Both the position numbers and the translations under genes were made by a program. Shown piece by piece: positions 32,628 to 45,455 of a stretch of DNA of 64,000 nucleotides (within the stretch, counting starts at the first letter, position 1; each line of letters opens with the position of its first letter). The notes beneath the pieces were generated by a model. The model was not told the DNA's origin. It was given only the letters and a program-made list of their open reading frames with translations, and did not search any database. The stretch is from Scolanthus callimorphus (taxonomy: Eukaryota > Cnidaria > Anthozoa > Actiniaria > Edwardsiidae). The DNA is taken from NCBI GenBank assembly GCA_033964015.1, contig CM066916.1:28723404-28787403 (forward strand), in the 5' to 3' direction.

Positions 32628-33620
32628 GACCTGAAAAACGAAGACCCGAGACCTGAGACCCAGGAAAAACGCAGACCCGGAAAAACGCAGACCCCATACA
32701 AAACGACGAATGAGTATGTTTTAGCTCACCTCAGTCGCGATGCCCTCAGCGTCTTGGTTTTCTTCCAATTTGAATGCCTATTTAAGTCACCATCTACTGC
32801 TCTATTTTCTCCAACTCTCATTAAGACACATGTACTTTTCTTTTGTTAAATATTCCAGGAAATGTGAGGGAATATGTAGGCGCACACAGCTTCTTTTTCC
32901 TTGGGCGCCATTTTGAATGATAAACAGGTACACAGGAACCCCATCAATAACGCTTATTTATGACAAATAGAAAAGACCGCCAGCCCCAAAAATGGAGAAA
33001 AAACTTTCTTTTGTGCAAAGTAAATAACTGTTCTCCTTGCTTAGAAATATATGTAAACTCCTTATTCGAATAGGCCATGTTCGAATTACGCTCCAATGCC
33101 TACAAACAATAACCTCCTGCCTCAAGTCGAGGCTTTCTTCTGAAATTACTGTAAATGTATTAAAACTTGGAGAAAGCCTCGATTTGAAGCTTTTGTCTTG
33201 GGAGCATTGGAGCGTAATTCGAACCTGGGCTATTGTTGCTTGAGGGGGAAGAATTTACACGAAAATGCAGAGTTGGGCTTCCTGTGCTATAGGCCATATA
33301 TATGGGGTTCCTGTGTACCTGTTTATCATTCAAAATGGCGCCCAAGGAAAACGAAGCTGTGCGTCTACATATTCCCTCACATTTTACTGGAATATTTAAC
33401 AAAAGAAAAGCACATGGGTCTTAACGAGAGTTGGAGATAATAGAGCAGTAGATGGTGACTTAATAGGCGTTCAAATTGGAAGAAAACCAAGACGGCGAGG
33501 GCATCGCGAGGTGAGCCAAAACATACTCCGACATTCGTCGTTTTTCGTTTTGTACGGGGTCTGCGTTTTTCCTGGGTCTGCGTTTTTCCGGGTCTGTGTT
33601 TTTCCTGGGTCTTATATTTT
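32628..33620. mobile_element. Fold-back element with arms over 300 bp
   Basis: The left arm (about 32628-32945) and right arm (about 33297-33620) are inverted copies. AAAACGCAGACCC pairs with GGGTCTGCGTTTT, GGGCGCCATTTTGAATGATA pairs with TATCATTCAAAATGGCGCCC, and AGTAGATGGTGACTTAATAG-type text occurs on both sides. A smaller palindrome (33073-33235) fills the middle. No transposase. Confidence 0.8.
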
Positions 33621-34227
33621 GCAATAACACTTTTGCTTTTTTTGTCATATCATGTTCATCTGTTTATGGGAGGTACATATTAAGACCCGTGACATTTTGA
33701 TGGGGATAAATTTCATTTCAAGGGTCACGTGACCTTAAGGGAGCTAAAATGAGTTTTCGAAAATGGGGAGTATTTGGCGTTAAAACAGCTAAGTGAAATG
33801 TATATTATTTATGAGAGGGCTAGGGTAGCTATATGAAATAGACTTTGCAGGTTGACTACCGCTACTTGGGAAGGAAATATTTAGGAAAATCTCATATGCA
33901 AATTAGGTCACGTGACCTGTTTTGCAGGATATCTCACGTTCTGAAAGGTTTTTCCAAACTTCAAAAACTATTCCTTAAAGTACTCTGGAAAAGGAGCAAA
34001 ATGAATGGTAATTTGTAGTATCCTATATTTTCCTTGTACTCCCCATTTTTAATTGAAAAATTTGGCTCAAATTCCAGTGCTAGCTTGTCACGTGACTACT
34101 CTTCGTACCGGAACAGGTATCAATTTTTTGGGGTTCAAAAGTTTTCTATTAATACATACCAAAACATTTGATATTCCATCCGTCTGTAAGATGAAATATC
34201 TTAAAAATCAATTTATTGAGCAAATTG

Positions 34228-34304
34228 CAACCTCGATCCCAGGGCCTTTCCCTTCGCTTGTGGGGTCCCCACAAGCGAAGGGAAAGGCCCTGGGATCGAG
34301 GTTG
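34228..34304. mobile_element. 77-bp perfect palindrome with 10-bp target duplication
   Basis: Two 38-bp arms are exact complements around a single T. The direct repeat GAGCAAATTG flanks it at 34218-34227 and 34305-34314. Confidence 0.88.
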
Positions 34305-34758
34305 GAGCAAATTGGTGTCTATAGCCAAGCCTTAATCTGCCTGAGTGAACAAATTACGTATGGACGGCGATATTTTCGTATCCGGAAAGAAATGTTGCGG
34401 ATTCAAAAATATCCCGATACGTGCGGATGGGGTCTTAAAGAAACATATCAAAGGCGCGTTAATTGATTAAACGAGCTGTCTAACGACCACAAAAAGTAAT
34501 TTTGCTTACGTTGTAGAGCTGATAAAATGCCGTTTTCTTGCTCCCGCACAAAATTGATCGCTCAGCTTCGCTAAGCTCACGCCATTTTCTTATTCACGAA
34601 CGACAAATAACATTTGTGTGCAGAGCCAACTTTTCCACCCACTACTCGAGATATGCATTGACAAATCGACCATACTCGCTGACAGTACAAGTATTAGGAA
34701 AAATAGGCGATCTTTCAGGGAATTTTCCAAAATGAAAAATTTCAATGAAATATATATA

Positions 34759-35729
34759 GTGGTTTCAACAAAGTTTGTCACCCAAAAGACTAAAGCCTCA
34801 AGCTGTCGGCGCCAAGCCTTGTGAGTCATTTGTTGTCTCACGTGCTAATCAAAATTCAATTCGATTTACGCGCGTGTTGGAAACAGCGCGATTTTTAATT
34901 TATGTGCACTTCAAATCTCAAATTTGAGCAAGAACTTTATTCTTAAACGTGAACGACAGTACTGCGTACAGCATTAAGCTGTCCGTTGTACTTTTCACGC
35001 TTTTCCTTTGTCAAGAAGGAAATCAAATACTGACGGGGTATTTTGTGAGATAGATGATTGCATGAGAACCGAACTTCTGAAACTCCGCTGGAGTATTCTG
35101 TAGAACAAATATCTAAAGAAAGAAATATTTCGCAAATTCTATTCTGTTTTCCGTCTGTCCGTTTTTGCTAGTCATCCTACACCTTCGAAGGTATAATGCA
35201 AGTAAATTATCGGAACGCTCGCGTACAAATTCAAAAGACGCGCTTATTAGTAATTAGTAATACACCTTCAGAAAGCTTTCTAGGCGCCCAAAATAAAAAT
35301 TTCAATTGAGCATTCGATTGGAACGAAGTACAATTTATTATAATTGTAAGTGTCTTTATTTCATTTCTTTGAGAAGCGAACTCTTTGAGCAAAATAAACA
35401 CAGAATGCTAACTGTATCATCCAAACAATTTTGAGGGAAATTAGATTTTGAGTTATGACCGTGATATGTCAAATTTTGCTGAGCCTGAGCTTTGGCTGAA
35501 ATTTTTATCAGAATTCGCTCTTAAGAATGCACATTTTTAGATGCCAGTGCAAATATTCTCTCACTCGAATTCGGAAACATGTTAAAGTCTAAGGTCGACT
35601 TCGCTCATCGCGCGCGGCATTTTGACTCATGGAGAATATTTGTTATTCAAAGCACGAATGACCCACAATGCTTGGCGCCGACAGCTTGTAGGCTTTAGTC
35701 TTTGGGGTGACAAACTTTATTGAAACCAC
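34759..35729. mobile_element. 971-bp TA-flanked inverted-repeat element
   Basis: GTGGTTTCAACAAAGTTTGT at the left pairs with ACAAACTTTATTGAAACCAC at the right. The complementarity continues through AGCTGTCGGCGCCAAGC, giving arms of about 90 bp. TA lies at both borders. No transposase ORF is seen. Confidence 0.8.
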
Positions 35730-37200
35730 TATATCTTCATAGACTACAGACTACTGTTAACATCTGGACCAAGTTTCGTTAGCTTCAAACTTTTCTGCAT
35801 TATTTTATAGATTTTTGAAATTTCCCTCTCTTTCGTTTTTCTCAGCTAAAATTGCCCCTTTAACAAAAACGCGTCTCCACATAAGAAAAAAGACATTTAG
35901 AGAAAATACGTTATACCGATTAATTGGGCATATAGTAAGGTTTATTCGGACAGAGTTTCAAAATTTTGATTTTTTGGCCAATTTCCAACTTTGCTCGATC
36001 CTTACAGACAACGCCTCTTAAAGGTGGTTGCACTCGATTCCAAAGGCCACCGTGACTTTGTTCAATATTATAACTATGATGAAAGAGCTGGCATGGGTAT
36101 TTGGGTGATTTGACCGAATTTTGTAGCGGGATTCGGGAAGATGCAAATGTTTTGATGAGATACAATTAGGTAGAGTCATTTGCACCTGACCCATAACTGC
36201 ATAACTCTTCTTTATCCACGAGTAGCCATTGGCGTCCTTTGATTTTTAACCTGGATGTCGATTTAAAAAAAAAATCCTTTAACTCTGTAAACCCGTGAGG
36301 GGTGTCTTCGGAAAAAAATTCTCGTCGCGTCGCAATTTATGCTATGATAATCAGCTATATATCATTTTAAAGCTAAAATACTGCTCTATCTTATGGTTTT
36401 ATCTCCTATCTTGTTTAGTTTATCGAAGTTTAATTTTTCTTGTATTTTTCAGACCCCGAACTAAAAACTACCTTGTTTACTTGAGAAGCTCCAGACCACT
36501 AGCAGCTTGTTGCACAATTTAACACTATGTCGGATTTTAGTCTCGGAGAAATGAACTGCAAAACCGTGTCAGCGATTCTCGATATTTTGCATATTTACGA
36601 AAATATCAGGTCGCGAAGTTGAAAGTCGCATTTTTTACAGTTTGTAGCCGCATATCATAAAATCTTTTTCAAGTATTAAAAACGAAAATTCTCTCACACG
36701 GTTTTTAGTTGTTATCATTTTCTAACGACACACAGAAAATTTGACGCCGATAAATTAAATTGTGCGGGACAGGAGCTTCGTGAAGGTGAAAATTTGACCT
36801 AAAATTAAAGTGCTAGAAAGCGTGTAAAGTTAATTAATTTACAGAAAATGAGTGGCGGGCAATACAAAAGAATGGGCAATGGAAGCCTAGGAAAACAGTT
36901 CACGCGTCATTTGAGGGTTTAGTAATATACTTTAGGACTGTATCAAATGAATGTCGGGAAAAAAAGCCATATTATGGATTTTTACATTTTTACCTCTCAC
37001 GAGACCTTAACTTCTACTCGAGATGAATTTATCTTCGTCCTGGGAAGCCATTTACAAACAAGTCAATCTGAGTTAATGTCCCATAATTTCTTGATATGCA
37101 GCTAGTTAAACATTAACAGCGCTGAGACTCAAATTCCTGGAAATTTAAGAATAGTATCTAAGAAAACTTAACCTTCTAATAAAAATTGTGTAGGCAAATT

Positions 37201-37698
37201 TCACTCACTCTCTTGGCAGTTTTGAATAATTGATAAGGTAGCCTTTACAATAATTTCATTAGCAGAGGACCAGGTGCACAAAACGGATCTCTTCCGCAAA
37301 ATATCTGTTCCGCAGCCCTTTCTCTTACTGGCTGGGAAAATTTTGCCAAAGAGATCTCCTGGGAAAATGTTTCTGACAATGATCTGCTGGGAAAAAAGTT
37401 TTGAAGAAAAAATTGTATTTGGCGATAATTGTTCTGCTATTTCCTCGTTGCTGTGAAACGATGCTATCTTTCTTCCTTCTTTCCGTGTTTTTTTTTCCAT
37501 CAAATGACGATCTAAAATCCCAATTTTAATCTCCTGGCTGGCAACAACGTTGCTGGCTGGGAAAAAATTGAGCTGTTCTGCTGGGAAAATATCAGTGAAG
37601 GTGCCTCCTGGGAAAAAGGAAGAGATAAATGTTTCCCAGCAACTTTTGAAACTCATTTTTACTGAACAGAAACACCAGCAAATACCAAAATAAGCCAT
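37201..37698 (-). CDS. Unrecognised 165-residue ORF built on CTGGGAAAA repeats
   Basis: It is open for 165 codons, but the + strand shows at least seven CTGGGAAAA phrases at irregular spacing. They translate as recurrent FPA/FPG motifs. I see no domain, and codon use does not separate it from repeat-driven openness. Probably not a gene. Confidence 0.2.
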   Translation of the reverse strand: MAYFGICWCFCSVKMSFKSCWETFISSFFPGGTFTDIFPAEQLNFFPASNVVASQEIKIGILDRHLMEKKTRKEGRKIASFHSNEEIAEQLSPNTIFSSKLFSQQIIVRNIFPGDLFGKIFPASKRKGCGTDILRKRSVLCTWSSANEIIVKATLSIIQNCQESE

Positions 37699-38180
37699 TT
37701 AAACACATTTAAGGAGGGGGTGCTCGTTGTGTGCCCTCGCTGTTTAGATGCATAAAACGGATGAAAACTAAAATATTCGATCTTAACAAATCATACAATT
37801 TGTCGTTTTGAGTGACATACTTTTTAAAGGCACCGAGAAACTATATCCTATGCATACAATCTCGAGTTGTAATTTACACTTGTACTATTTTCATTAACTA
37901 AATTATTAGCACACAAGTTAAAGGTTAGTATTATATAGAATGAAGAATAACATTTAGGATGCAATTATGAGTCTGTCGCAATTTTCCTTATCTTATAAAC
38001 TAATTTTAACTGCAGCAAAATTTACCCACATAATTTAGGCTTGAAGATGATCATATCCAATGCAGCTGAATTGGTTGTCTCGAGGTGCGCCTTTTAAAAT
38101 AATCGAGTTCGTTTTGGGTTTCTCTGCTTTCTTTGCATCATTGAAACCCTCTGAACCAATCATATCAGGTCTCTACTTGT

Positions 38181-38603
38181 TTGTGTAGTGCACAGGTGCA
38201 GTCGACTGGCTTCAATGGTGTAGCCCTCCAACAACTTGTGTGGTACTTCTTCTTTACACCTGAAGCGGGTGCATCAACTTTAGAGACGGCCAACTCTCTG
38301 ATACTTCAAAATGAACTCTCGCAATTCTTCCTCCAGTGGCGCTGTTGGGACCCAGAGAGTAGGAAACCAAATGAAACGCAAAATTATGACGCCGTTTCGG
38401 ACCTTTTTTATTTCGGTCCTTCCTCAGACCCTCAGACTGTGATCAACCAATCAATCGGAGCATTAATTTTACTAGTAGACAGACGTACACATGAATTTCT
38501 TGGCACCATATTAGCCGGAGTGATCAGGCGGAATTCGAGCAAGTACGTTTCCGTGAAACAAACCAAAGCAGTCGAGCTTGCGTGTTTGTTTTGTTTGTAC
38601 TGA
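38181..38603 (+). CDS. Unrecognised 140-residue ORF, possible orphan exon
   Basis: This is the longest unexplained plus-strand ORF in the gene-poor stretch. It has mixed composition without low complexity (ASTLETANSLILQNELSQFF, RCWDPESRKPNETQNY). TGTTTGTGTAG, an acceptor-like sequence, lies just upstream near 38190. The ATG is unproven. I recognise no family. Confidence 0.3.
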   Translation: MCSAQVQSTGFNGVALQQLVWYFFFTPEAGASTLETANSLILQNELSQFFLQWRCWDPESRKPNETQNYDAVSDLFYFGPSSDPQTVINQSIGALILLVDRRTHEFLGTILAGVIRRNSSKYVSVKQTKAVELACLFCLY

Positions 38604-39112
38604 TAATTGTGGTAACAACAAGGCAAACACAAGGAACTAGGAAAAGGATTCTGATAGTAGTGGTATCAAGATATTATAAGGGAAATTGTAAATTGAAGGA
38701 ATCAACGCAGTACCTAAAGGAAAATAACACGTTGAGGTTTTGTGTTCCCCATTTTAAGTAAAGTCCAAAAAAGGAAAAAAAAATATGGTGCGCGCACGTT
38801 CTTTTAATGTGGTTACCATGGAAATGTCAACTGTCAAATTGCGTTAGTACTAGAATATGACTTATCACGGTTTCCACCGCCATTTTGTTGAGTAGGCAAA
38901 CCGTGCAAAGCACCACATAAGCTCTTCGAAATGTAATCGTTTCGGAATTATCAAACATATCGGCAAAATCTAAATCGTATAGCATTGAGATAGTGCCTGA
39001 AACAGTTTACTTGCAAAGTTTGGAGGTTATAGCTGGTGTATGAGTTTTATTTCTGAAGTGGAAACTGAGAGACCAAACATACACAAGTGTACCAATAATG
39101 GCCTACGCTTTT

Positions 39113-39547
39113 GTGGCCCGGGGGGTGGTGGGAAGACTCCCATATTTTTTTGTCGGGGATGATCGTCGGAAATTTTCAGTTTCACCCCTAAAAGATAGCA
39201 AACATGGCGTGGCTCAAATAATTTGTTACCCCAAAAGCCCTAAAAGATACCCTAAAAGATGCGGCCTTATATGCCAAGTAGGCGCGAAGGAGACAAGTAA
39301 CAGGTAAAAGATACCCATCATGAAATTTCCGTGTTTGACTAAAATGCTGCCTTCTTATTTATCGTCTTCTTAGCCACAGTTTTTAGAAACACCATCATGA
39401 AAGAAAATAATTTGGACACATATTTCGGCCCTAAAAGATACCAATCTCCCTAAAATTTATTGAAGATCACGATCACCCCTAAATGAGACCAAACCCCCAT
39501 GATTCTAACCCCTAAAAGATACGACGATCATCCCCGACAAAAAAAAT
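39113..39547. mobile_element. MITE with CGGGGATGATCGTCG ends
   Basis: ATATTTTTTTGTCGGGGATG at the left and CATCCCCGACAAAAAAAATA at the right are inverted. Many CCCCTAAAAGATA phrases lie inside. Related fragments occur at 20095-20230 and 29340-29550. Confidence 0.7.
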
Positions 39548-39554
39548 ATCGTTC

Positions 39555-39907
39555 AGAAGTTCAAGAGACAATGGAGACAGAGACGTTTAGATACATCAGG
39601 ACCGATTACAACCCTGCTGATGCAATAACTGAGGGATCAAGGAAAACCAGCTGCAAGAATGGATAGACGGCCCAGAGAGTTTCTAAAGTTCCCTGAAGAG
39701 GACTGGCCGCCCTTTGAAGAACCAGAGGAAGTATCAGGTTGCGAAACAACAAAGGAGATGAAGGATCAAGCTGAGAATAACTCAGGTAGATTAAGGCAAG
39801 GGTCCAAGAATGATCACCTAAAAAGCATAGGGGTGGTCAAAAAAGTGTTTACTAGCATTTATCCCAAAAAGGAGTTGAGATTCAAATTACATTCCACAAA
39901 TACTTGA
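39555..39907 (+). pseudogene. BEL/Pao pol fragment
   Basis: One frame reads ETFRYIRTDYNPADAITEG, matching the YNPAD conserved block at the RNase H/integrase junction of BEL/Pao elements. The homology then shifts frame, and the following text (EFLKFPEEDWP, FEEPEEV) matches the next BEL/Pao block. At least two frameshifts make it dead. No LTRs were identified nearby. Confidence 0.7.
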
Positions 39908-40292
39908 CATTTTCCTGTCACGCAATATTACTCGTGGATTAATAGTCTCAGTTGAAACGTTAATTACTGGAGCCAAATGAATTTCACCTTCATCTTTATT
40001 AGCAACTACTTTAAGAATCCTGCCGGACCGTATTAAAAGAAAGTTTCTTTTCTTAGATATTTCCGAAAAATCACAAGCCTGAATATTTCATTAATTTTTC
40101 AAAAATCTTGTTCAGTCCGGCAGGATTATTTTAGAGACCGATGGCCTTAATCTTTTTGCGGCAAAAAGTTACGAGAAAAATTGTTATTAGAACTGAGACT
40201 ATTTCAAATGTATTGTCACGCTGAAAAACGTCAAATAACGTAATGTGAGACGTCACGTGATGACTTAATTAAGGCACAGTATCGTCTTTGAT

Positions 40293-40652
40293 CAAGAGTG
40301 GATTACCAAGAGTTTCCATATTTACTCAGTCAGAAAAGTGTCTATTTTTAGAACTAGGATGCCCGCGAAAATTCGTCATCCACAGGGTTCCCACTTTCTC
40401 GCCACGCGAACAGTTGTGAGATCCAGCCTAAAATTAAATCGCAGATCAATGAAAAAACCGTTAAAATCGCAAAGATAAGGTAGGATATTCTCTATTTTGT
40501 TGTGTATTGGGTATACGAGCATTCGAGCCAGAGCATTCGAAATACTTTCCTACTTTCGCGCGCGAAACTCAAATCTAAAAATAGACACTTTTCTGACTGT
40601 GATGTGGACAAATACAGTAGGGAAAGATTCTAACTCTTGTTAATCCACTCTT
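40293..40652. mobile_element. Inverted-repeat element, copy 2
   Basis: CAAGAGTGGATTACCAAGAG at the left and its near-complement TCTTGTTAATCCACTCTTG at the right. The inner text matches 19570-19941 in reverse orientation. Confidence 0.7.
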
Positions 40653-41030
40653 GCTTTCATGAAATATCTTATATTAGTATAAACCAACTAATGGTCTATT
40701 ACAAATCCTGCATTCTGATTGGCTGAGCTACTAATGGTCTATTAGTGATAGACCGTGCCTGCAAAACCACCACCTTTCTTTGCAAAACTTGATTTTTTCA
40801 ACATAAAATAATGGAATTCATTGCCAAAACTGACCAACTAGTTGTTTATACTAAAATAATTAGACCTCTCGTCCTCATGTGCTATGATATCAATAGACCA
40901 TTCGGCCTTCGGCCTCATGGTATATTCATCATAGCACATTCGGCCTCGAGGTCTAATTGTTAAATATGAGCCTAATCGGAAAGTGCTACTATAATGATAG
41001 GCACGTTCTAATCATGGTTATACCCATGCC

Positions 41031-41378
41031 CGGGGGGGGGGGGGGGGGTCTTCACATGTCGACCTGATAGGGGTGCTCGTCGTATTTTTTAGGGGTCAAA
41101 ATCGACTCTCAGGTATTTTTTATGGGGTATCGGAGAAACATTGTGGCTTTTACTAATAAATGGTATTTTTTAAGGGTACGTAAATGAATAAAAGGTCACA
41201 AACCAAGCAAAACGCTTTCTGGCTTTCTTTATTCATTTATATCTCTAAAACAAGCTTGTTTTGATGAGAAACAATAAACAATAATAAAAAAAAGGTTGAA
41301 TGTTGTGGTATTTTTTAGGGTATATTTTCCGATGTTCCGACGAGCAGTCTTACATGGGAGAACCCCCCCGGGTACCCT
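41031..41378. mobile_element. G-tract/C-tract bounded MITE
   Basis: It begins CCCGGGGG with a run of about 18 G and ends ACCCCCCCGGG. GCTCGTCG and CGACGAGC form the inner inverted pair. A second G-tract follows near 41479. Confidence 0.55.
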
Positions 41379-41468
41379 TGCCTTGATGTACCTGAGAATC
41401 AAGCATCACGAGAACCTAACGAAGTCCTAAAGCATCTGACCACCGGGGCAGGCCCGTAGTCATGGATT

Positions 41469-41499
<31 letters not shown>

Positions 41500-43146
41500 G
41501 GGGTGCTAATCTAGAAAAAGCGGACCAACGTGTGGCATGAATTAGCAACCAAATTTGTCTCCAAATTGTTGTCTTATGATGGAGTTTCTAAAAACCATGT
41601 AAAAGAGAATATGATAGATTACTCGATGAGAAGACGATCAATAGACGACATTAAAGGCAGTATTTTAGTCAAACACGGAAATTTCTTCATGGTTATCTTT
41701 TAGGGTAACAAATTATTGAAACACGCCCTTTTTGGTATCTTTTCATTCAAATTATGAGCACATGGCGATACGTTCAATTTTAATTACAGAAAACATGAGG
41801 GCTAATGAGCTACTTGCCACCCAAGAAATTCAAGGCCATTGAAAATGCTCCTTTGCTCTTGAAAACTGTAATAAAGATGTTCGCGAGATGAAATAATTAC
41901 TATTTCTACGAACTTATTGACAGGGTCGTTTTGGAGGCTCTACGCAGGTTTTTTAAAGTGACTGGATTTGCTGTGTGGCAAACGGCTCATGCCCATATGT
42001 ATTTTCACCAAAATTAACATTTAACTACCTTCAAATTTTTAGAGTAGGTTTCATTTGCTGTCCGCTATTCATATTCAGTGCTGATTATTTTCGAGCTCCT
42101 TCAGACATTTTTAATCTAGACCCTGCTTATGCAAATGAGCCCAAACTGTAAACACGAAATCCCCCTATTTCAAGTGCAGTGGGCACGAATGCCGGGCCGC
42201 TTATAATAAACGTATAGCTCAAGTATTCTGGAGCGAGGCCGTCCAGACATTTATATGCCATTGCAATCTATAATTTATTGAACATTATCTATTGTAGATA
42301 GATAGACTTGTTTATTCAGACCCCAGCAAAATTGAATTACAGGTCAACGCGCAAAATACAATTACAGGTAATGAATCTAACTACTGGACAGTTAAAAATT
42401 TGAGAAACGTTTTGTCTTACATGTTTGGTAAGTAAAATAATCCGATTGGATTCTAAATTGCATCAATTATTTCCCCGAATTCGCTGTACGATAATGCCTT
42501 GACAAACGCCGCCGGCCTTTCTATGTATGTGACACACTCACGTCCGATTATAACGTGCTCATGTCCTCGATGCGCTCGGGCTAAAATGAGCCCGAGTCGA
42601 ACCCAAAAAATATTTACGCCCGCAGTCTTCGCAACCTAAGACGAAGAGACCAATGGCGGCCATCGACTTGACAAGCAGGACAGTAGACCCACCATCCGCC
42701 TTGCCCGCATTTGACCAATCATAGAGGAAGTCATTCTATGTGGCATTGTTTTTTGACCAATCAAAGGCAGCGGTCGTTTTCTGACCGCAAAACACATCGA
42801 TACCGGTATTTACTTTTCAAGGGAAATGAGGAGGGCCTGACTTCGGGTTAGCGCGAAACCGGTTCGTAACCGGTTTCCTACAGTGTAATACGGCTCATTC
42901 CTATAATACAACCCGACTAGGAGGTTGGCGTATGACCCGAAACCACCCGCGTATTTCTTTAAGAAAATTCCAATATTGACTGCATATATCTCTCAATACC
43001 AAATCCGCAGTGGTACTTAGGGTTAACATGAGATGCACACGTGCCGCCGTGAGTCAGACTTTTACAGATTGTGGACACAATAAACAGTGAACACAAGAAT
43101 ATAAGAACGTCCTAATAAGGAGGGAGGTTGTACAAAAAAGGGAGGG

Positions 43147-43270
43147 CATGTTAACCCTAAGTACCACTGCGGATTTGGTAGAATTATCATCAAACTTCAA
43201 CTTACAGGTAAGTCTCGTTTAATTTTCAATTCTACCAAATCGCAGTGACGTACTTCTGGTTAACATGAGA
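43147..43270. repeat. DIRS internal complementary region
   Basis: 43147-43185 is the complement of the element's left end (CCGCAGTGG region). 43229-43270 is the complement of its right end (CGCAGTGACGTAC). The halves are separated by about 43 bp. Confidence 0.85.
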
Positions 43271-43351
43271 TTTTAAAGCTATTGTGGACACAACCAACAA
43301 TATTAACCAACACCATTTATTTCAGTACAGCATTTTCAAATGCATTATCAT

Positions 43352-44294
43352 CTACCACAGGCTTGTTGTAGAATTTACGAAAGGTCGAGTCTTGGACCAA
43401 CCAACATGTTTCAAAATCGTGTCAACAGGAACTGCATGGCTAGCTTTACTTACACTAGCTGCTCGAGTACTATGTGCCTTAAATGTTTCAGTGTCAATAC
43501 CACTTAAACTGAGCAAGGCTTTAATCCATCTGCCAACAGTACTTGTTCCAACAGGACCATATGGCGCCACATAAGACAACAACAATTGCGTGTTGCTAGC
43601 CTTTCTGATAGAACTTGTACGTTGGAGATAACTCTCCAAAGTATCATAGACACAAAGTTCTTTTTGCTGATATTTTCTTGCGAAGAATGAACCAAAGATA
43701 CTCCCTGGCCTGTCCTGCTTAATGAGCTCATTAAGTTGGAACAAATAATAATTATCTGTTTTCTTCATATGACGAATGTCTAAATAAACAAGTGTTTGAC
43801 ATCTTGTCCTGACGTAAGAGCCAAAAGGCCTACTAACTTAAATGTGAGTTCCTTTAGCGAAAGTTTATCCAATGGAAACAGTAACACTAAATAGTCTAGG
43901 ACCACATTAACATCCCACATTTCTGCGTATCTCGGTGATGGTTTTTTGAATTAAATACACCTTTCATGAAACGCACAATCAATGGGTGATCAGTGACTGT
44001 ATGGCTTGAATCCGTCAATTTTGTACCCATGAGGTAGTTAGCTATCGCTGAACGAGCTGTATTCAATGTAGAATAAGCTAGAAGTCCTTTCACATATAAT
44101 TCGTGTAGGAAAGCCAAAACATCATTTACAGTTGCTTGCATTGAATCAGTTTTCCTTTGTATGCAAAAGTGGGTCCATTTATTGATGTAAACATTATATT
44201 GTTTCTTTGTGCCTTCTCGCCATGAACACATAATGATATCGGCAACTTCTGTAGGAATGTCTCGTTTAGCGAGCTCTTTCCCGATATTTTGCAT
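43352..44294 (-). pseudogene. DIRS tyrosine recombinase
   Basis: 44294-43896 gives the N-terminal core-binding domain (SWREGTKKQYNVYINKW, AYSTLNTARSAIANYL). 43768-43352 gives the catalytic part, with LLLSYVAPYGPVGTSTVGRW, then KAHSTRAASVSKA, where H-x-x-R belongs to the active site, then ILKHVGWS. The two lie in different frames with a break near 43900, so the gene is disrupted. The enzyme would integrate the circular cDNA. Confidence 0.85.
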
Positions 44295-44635
44295 ACCATT
44301 AGGTGTAGCTTGGGGCTCAGTGATGAACCTTGCCGTGAATTGGGTTGGAGAGGATGTCCCTGGTAACCCTGATTACATAAGGATGGTCGATCAGTAAGCC
44401 GAGAAGTATTGTGAACCAAGACTGTGTGCACCACATTGGTGCCACAATGACCATTGTTGCTTGTTCCTGGATTACTTTCTGTAAACATCTGCTGAGTAAA
44501 CAGAATGGAGGAAATGCATATCCATTAGCAAACTGAGCCCAGTTAACAGTAAATGCATCCACAAAAGAAGCATGTGGGTCTGGCTTCCATGCTGCATAAC
44601 ATGGAACTTTATGGTTCAATCTACTTGCAAACAGA

Positions 44636-45136
44636 TCAATGTCTGGGTGACCAAAAAGAGTAGTGATGGTTGCAAAAAACATGAAGACTCAGTTCCCATT
44701 CAATATCGGAATTTAACTTGCGTGACAAGTTATCTGCTAGCGTGTTAGCACTTCCAGCAATATATGCTGCAGATAACCAATTTCGTCTATCCGTGGCCCA
44801 TGTCCAAATGTCACTTGCAATAGCATCACACTCTAGAGCTTTACATCCCCCCATGTTATTTATGTATGCGACTGTAGTTGCATTGTCTGAATTAACACGA
44901 ATATGTTTATCCTGACTTTCACTAAGGAGGGCCTGTAGACCTAATTTAACAGCCCAAAGTTCCAACAGATTGATATGTAGAGTTGTTTCTTGGGGTGACC
45001 ACAAACCCTGGGTATGATGGTTTCCTATTGTAGCCCCCCATCCTGTATGAGACGCATCAGTAGTTAAGATTAATTGTGGAACTCCATGGTCAATGTTCCG
45101 ACATGCAGATGGTAATGAACGAATCCACCAAGTCAA
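44636..45136 (-). CDS. DIRS RNase H domain
   Basis: This frame carries the acidic-residue motifs of a DIRS/Ngaro-type RNase H: LTTDASHTGWGA, INLLELWAV, VNSDNATTVAYINN and ANTLADNLSR. It would degrade the RNA strand after reverse transcription. Its connection to RT upstream (45140-45456) is broken by frameshifts. Confidence 0.85.
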   Translation of the reverse strand: MTWWIRSLPSACRNIDHGVPQLILTTDASHTGWGATIGNHHTQGLWSPQETTLHINLLELWAVKLGLQALLSESQDKHIRVNSDNATTVAYINNMGGCKALECDAIASDIWTWATDRRNWLSAAYIAGSANTLADNLSRKLNSDIEWELSLHVFCNHHYSFWSPRH

Positions 45137-45455
45137 TTCTGAATGCTTACTGGTGACAATGACATCATTTCTTCAAAATTCCAAATGCATTAGACAAAGC
45201 CAAAGTCTTCTGATGTTCTAGGGACCTGTAGTGTAATGGTCCAAACTCAACCCCGGGAATGTAGAAACCAATGTACCAATAAGAGATGCAACCTCTCGAA
45301 TAGAAAATGGCTTGTTTTTCAAAAATCGTTGGCACAAAGTAACAATCTTGGTCACTTTCTTTTCAGTCACCGTAACTGTCATCTTAGCTGAGTCAAGAAT
45401 GGAACCCAGAAACTCTAATCTTTGTGTAGGTGTAATACTGACTTAGTTGGGTGAA

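Noticed and set aside
34053..34466. 137-residue plus-strand ORF
   Set aside because: It reads straight through the 77-bp palindromic insertion and shows no domain.
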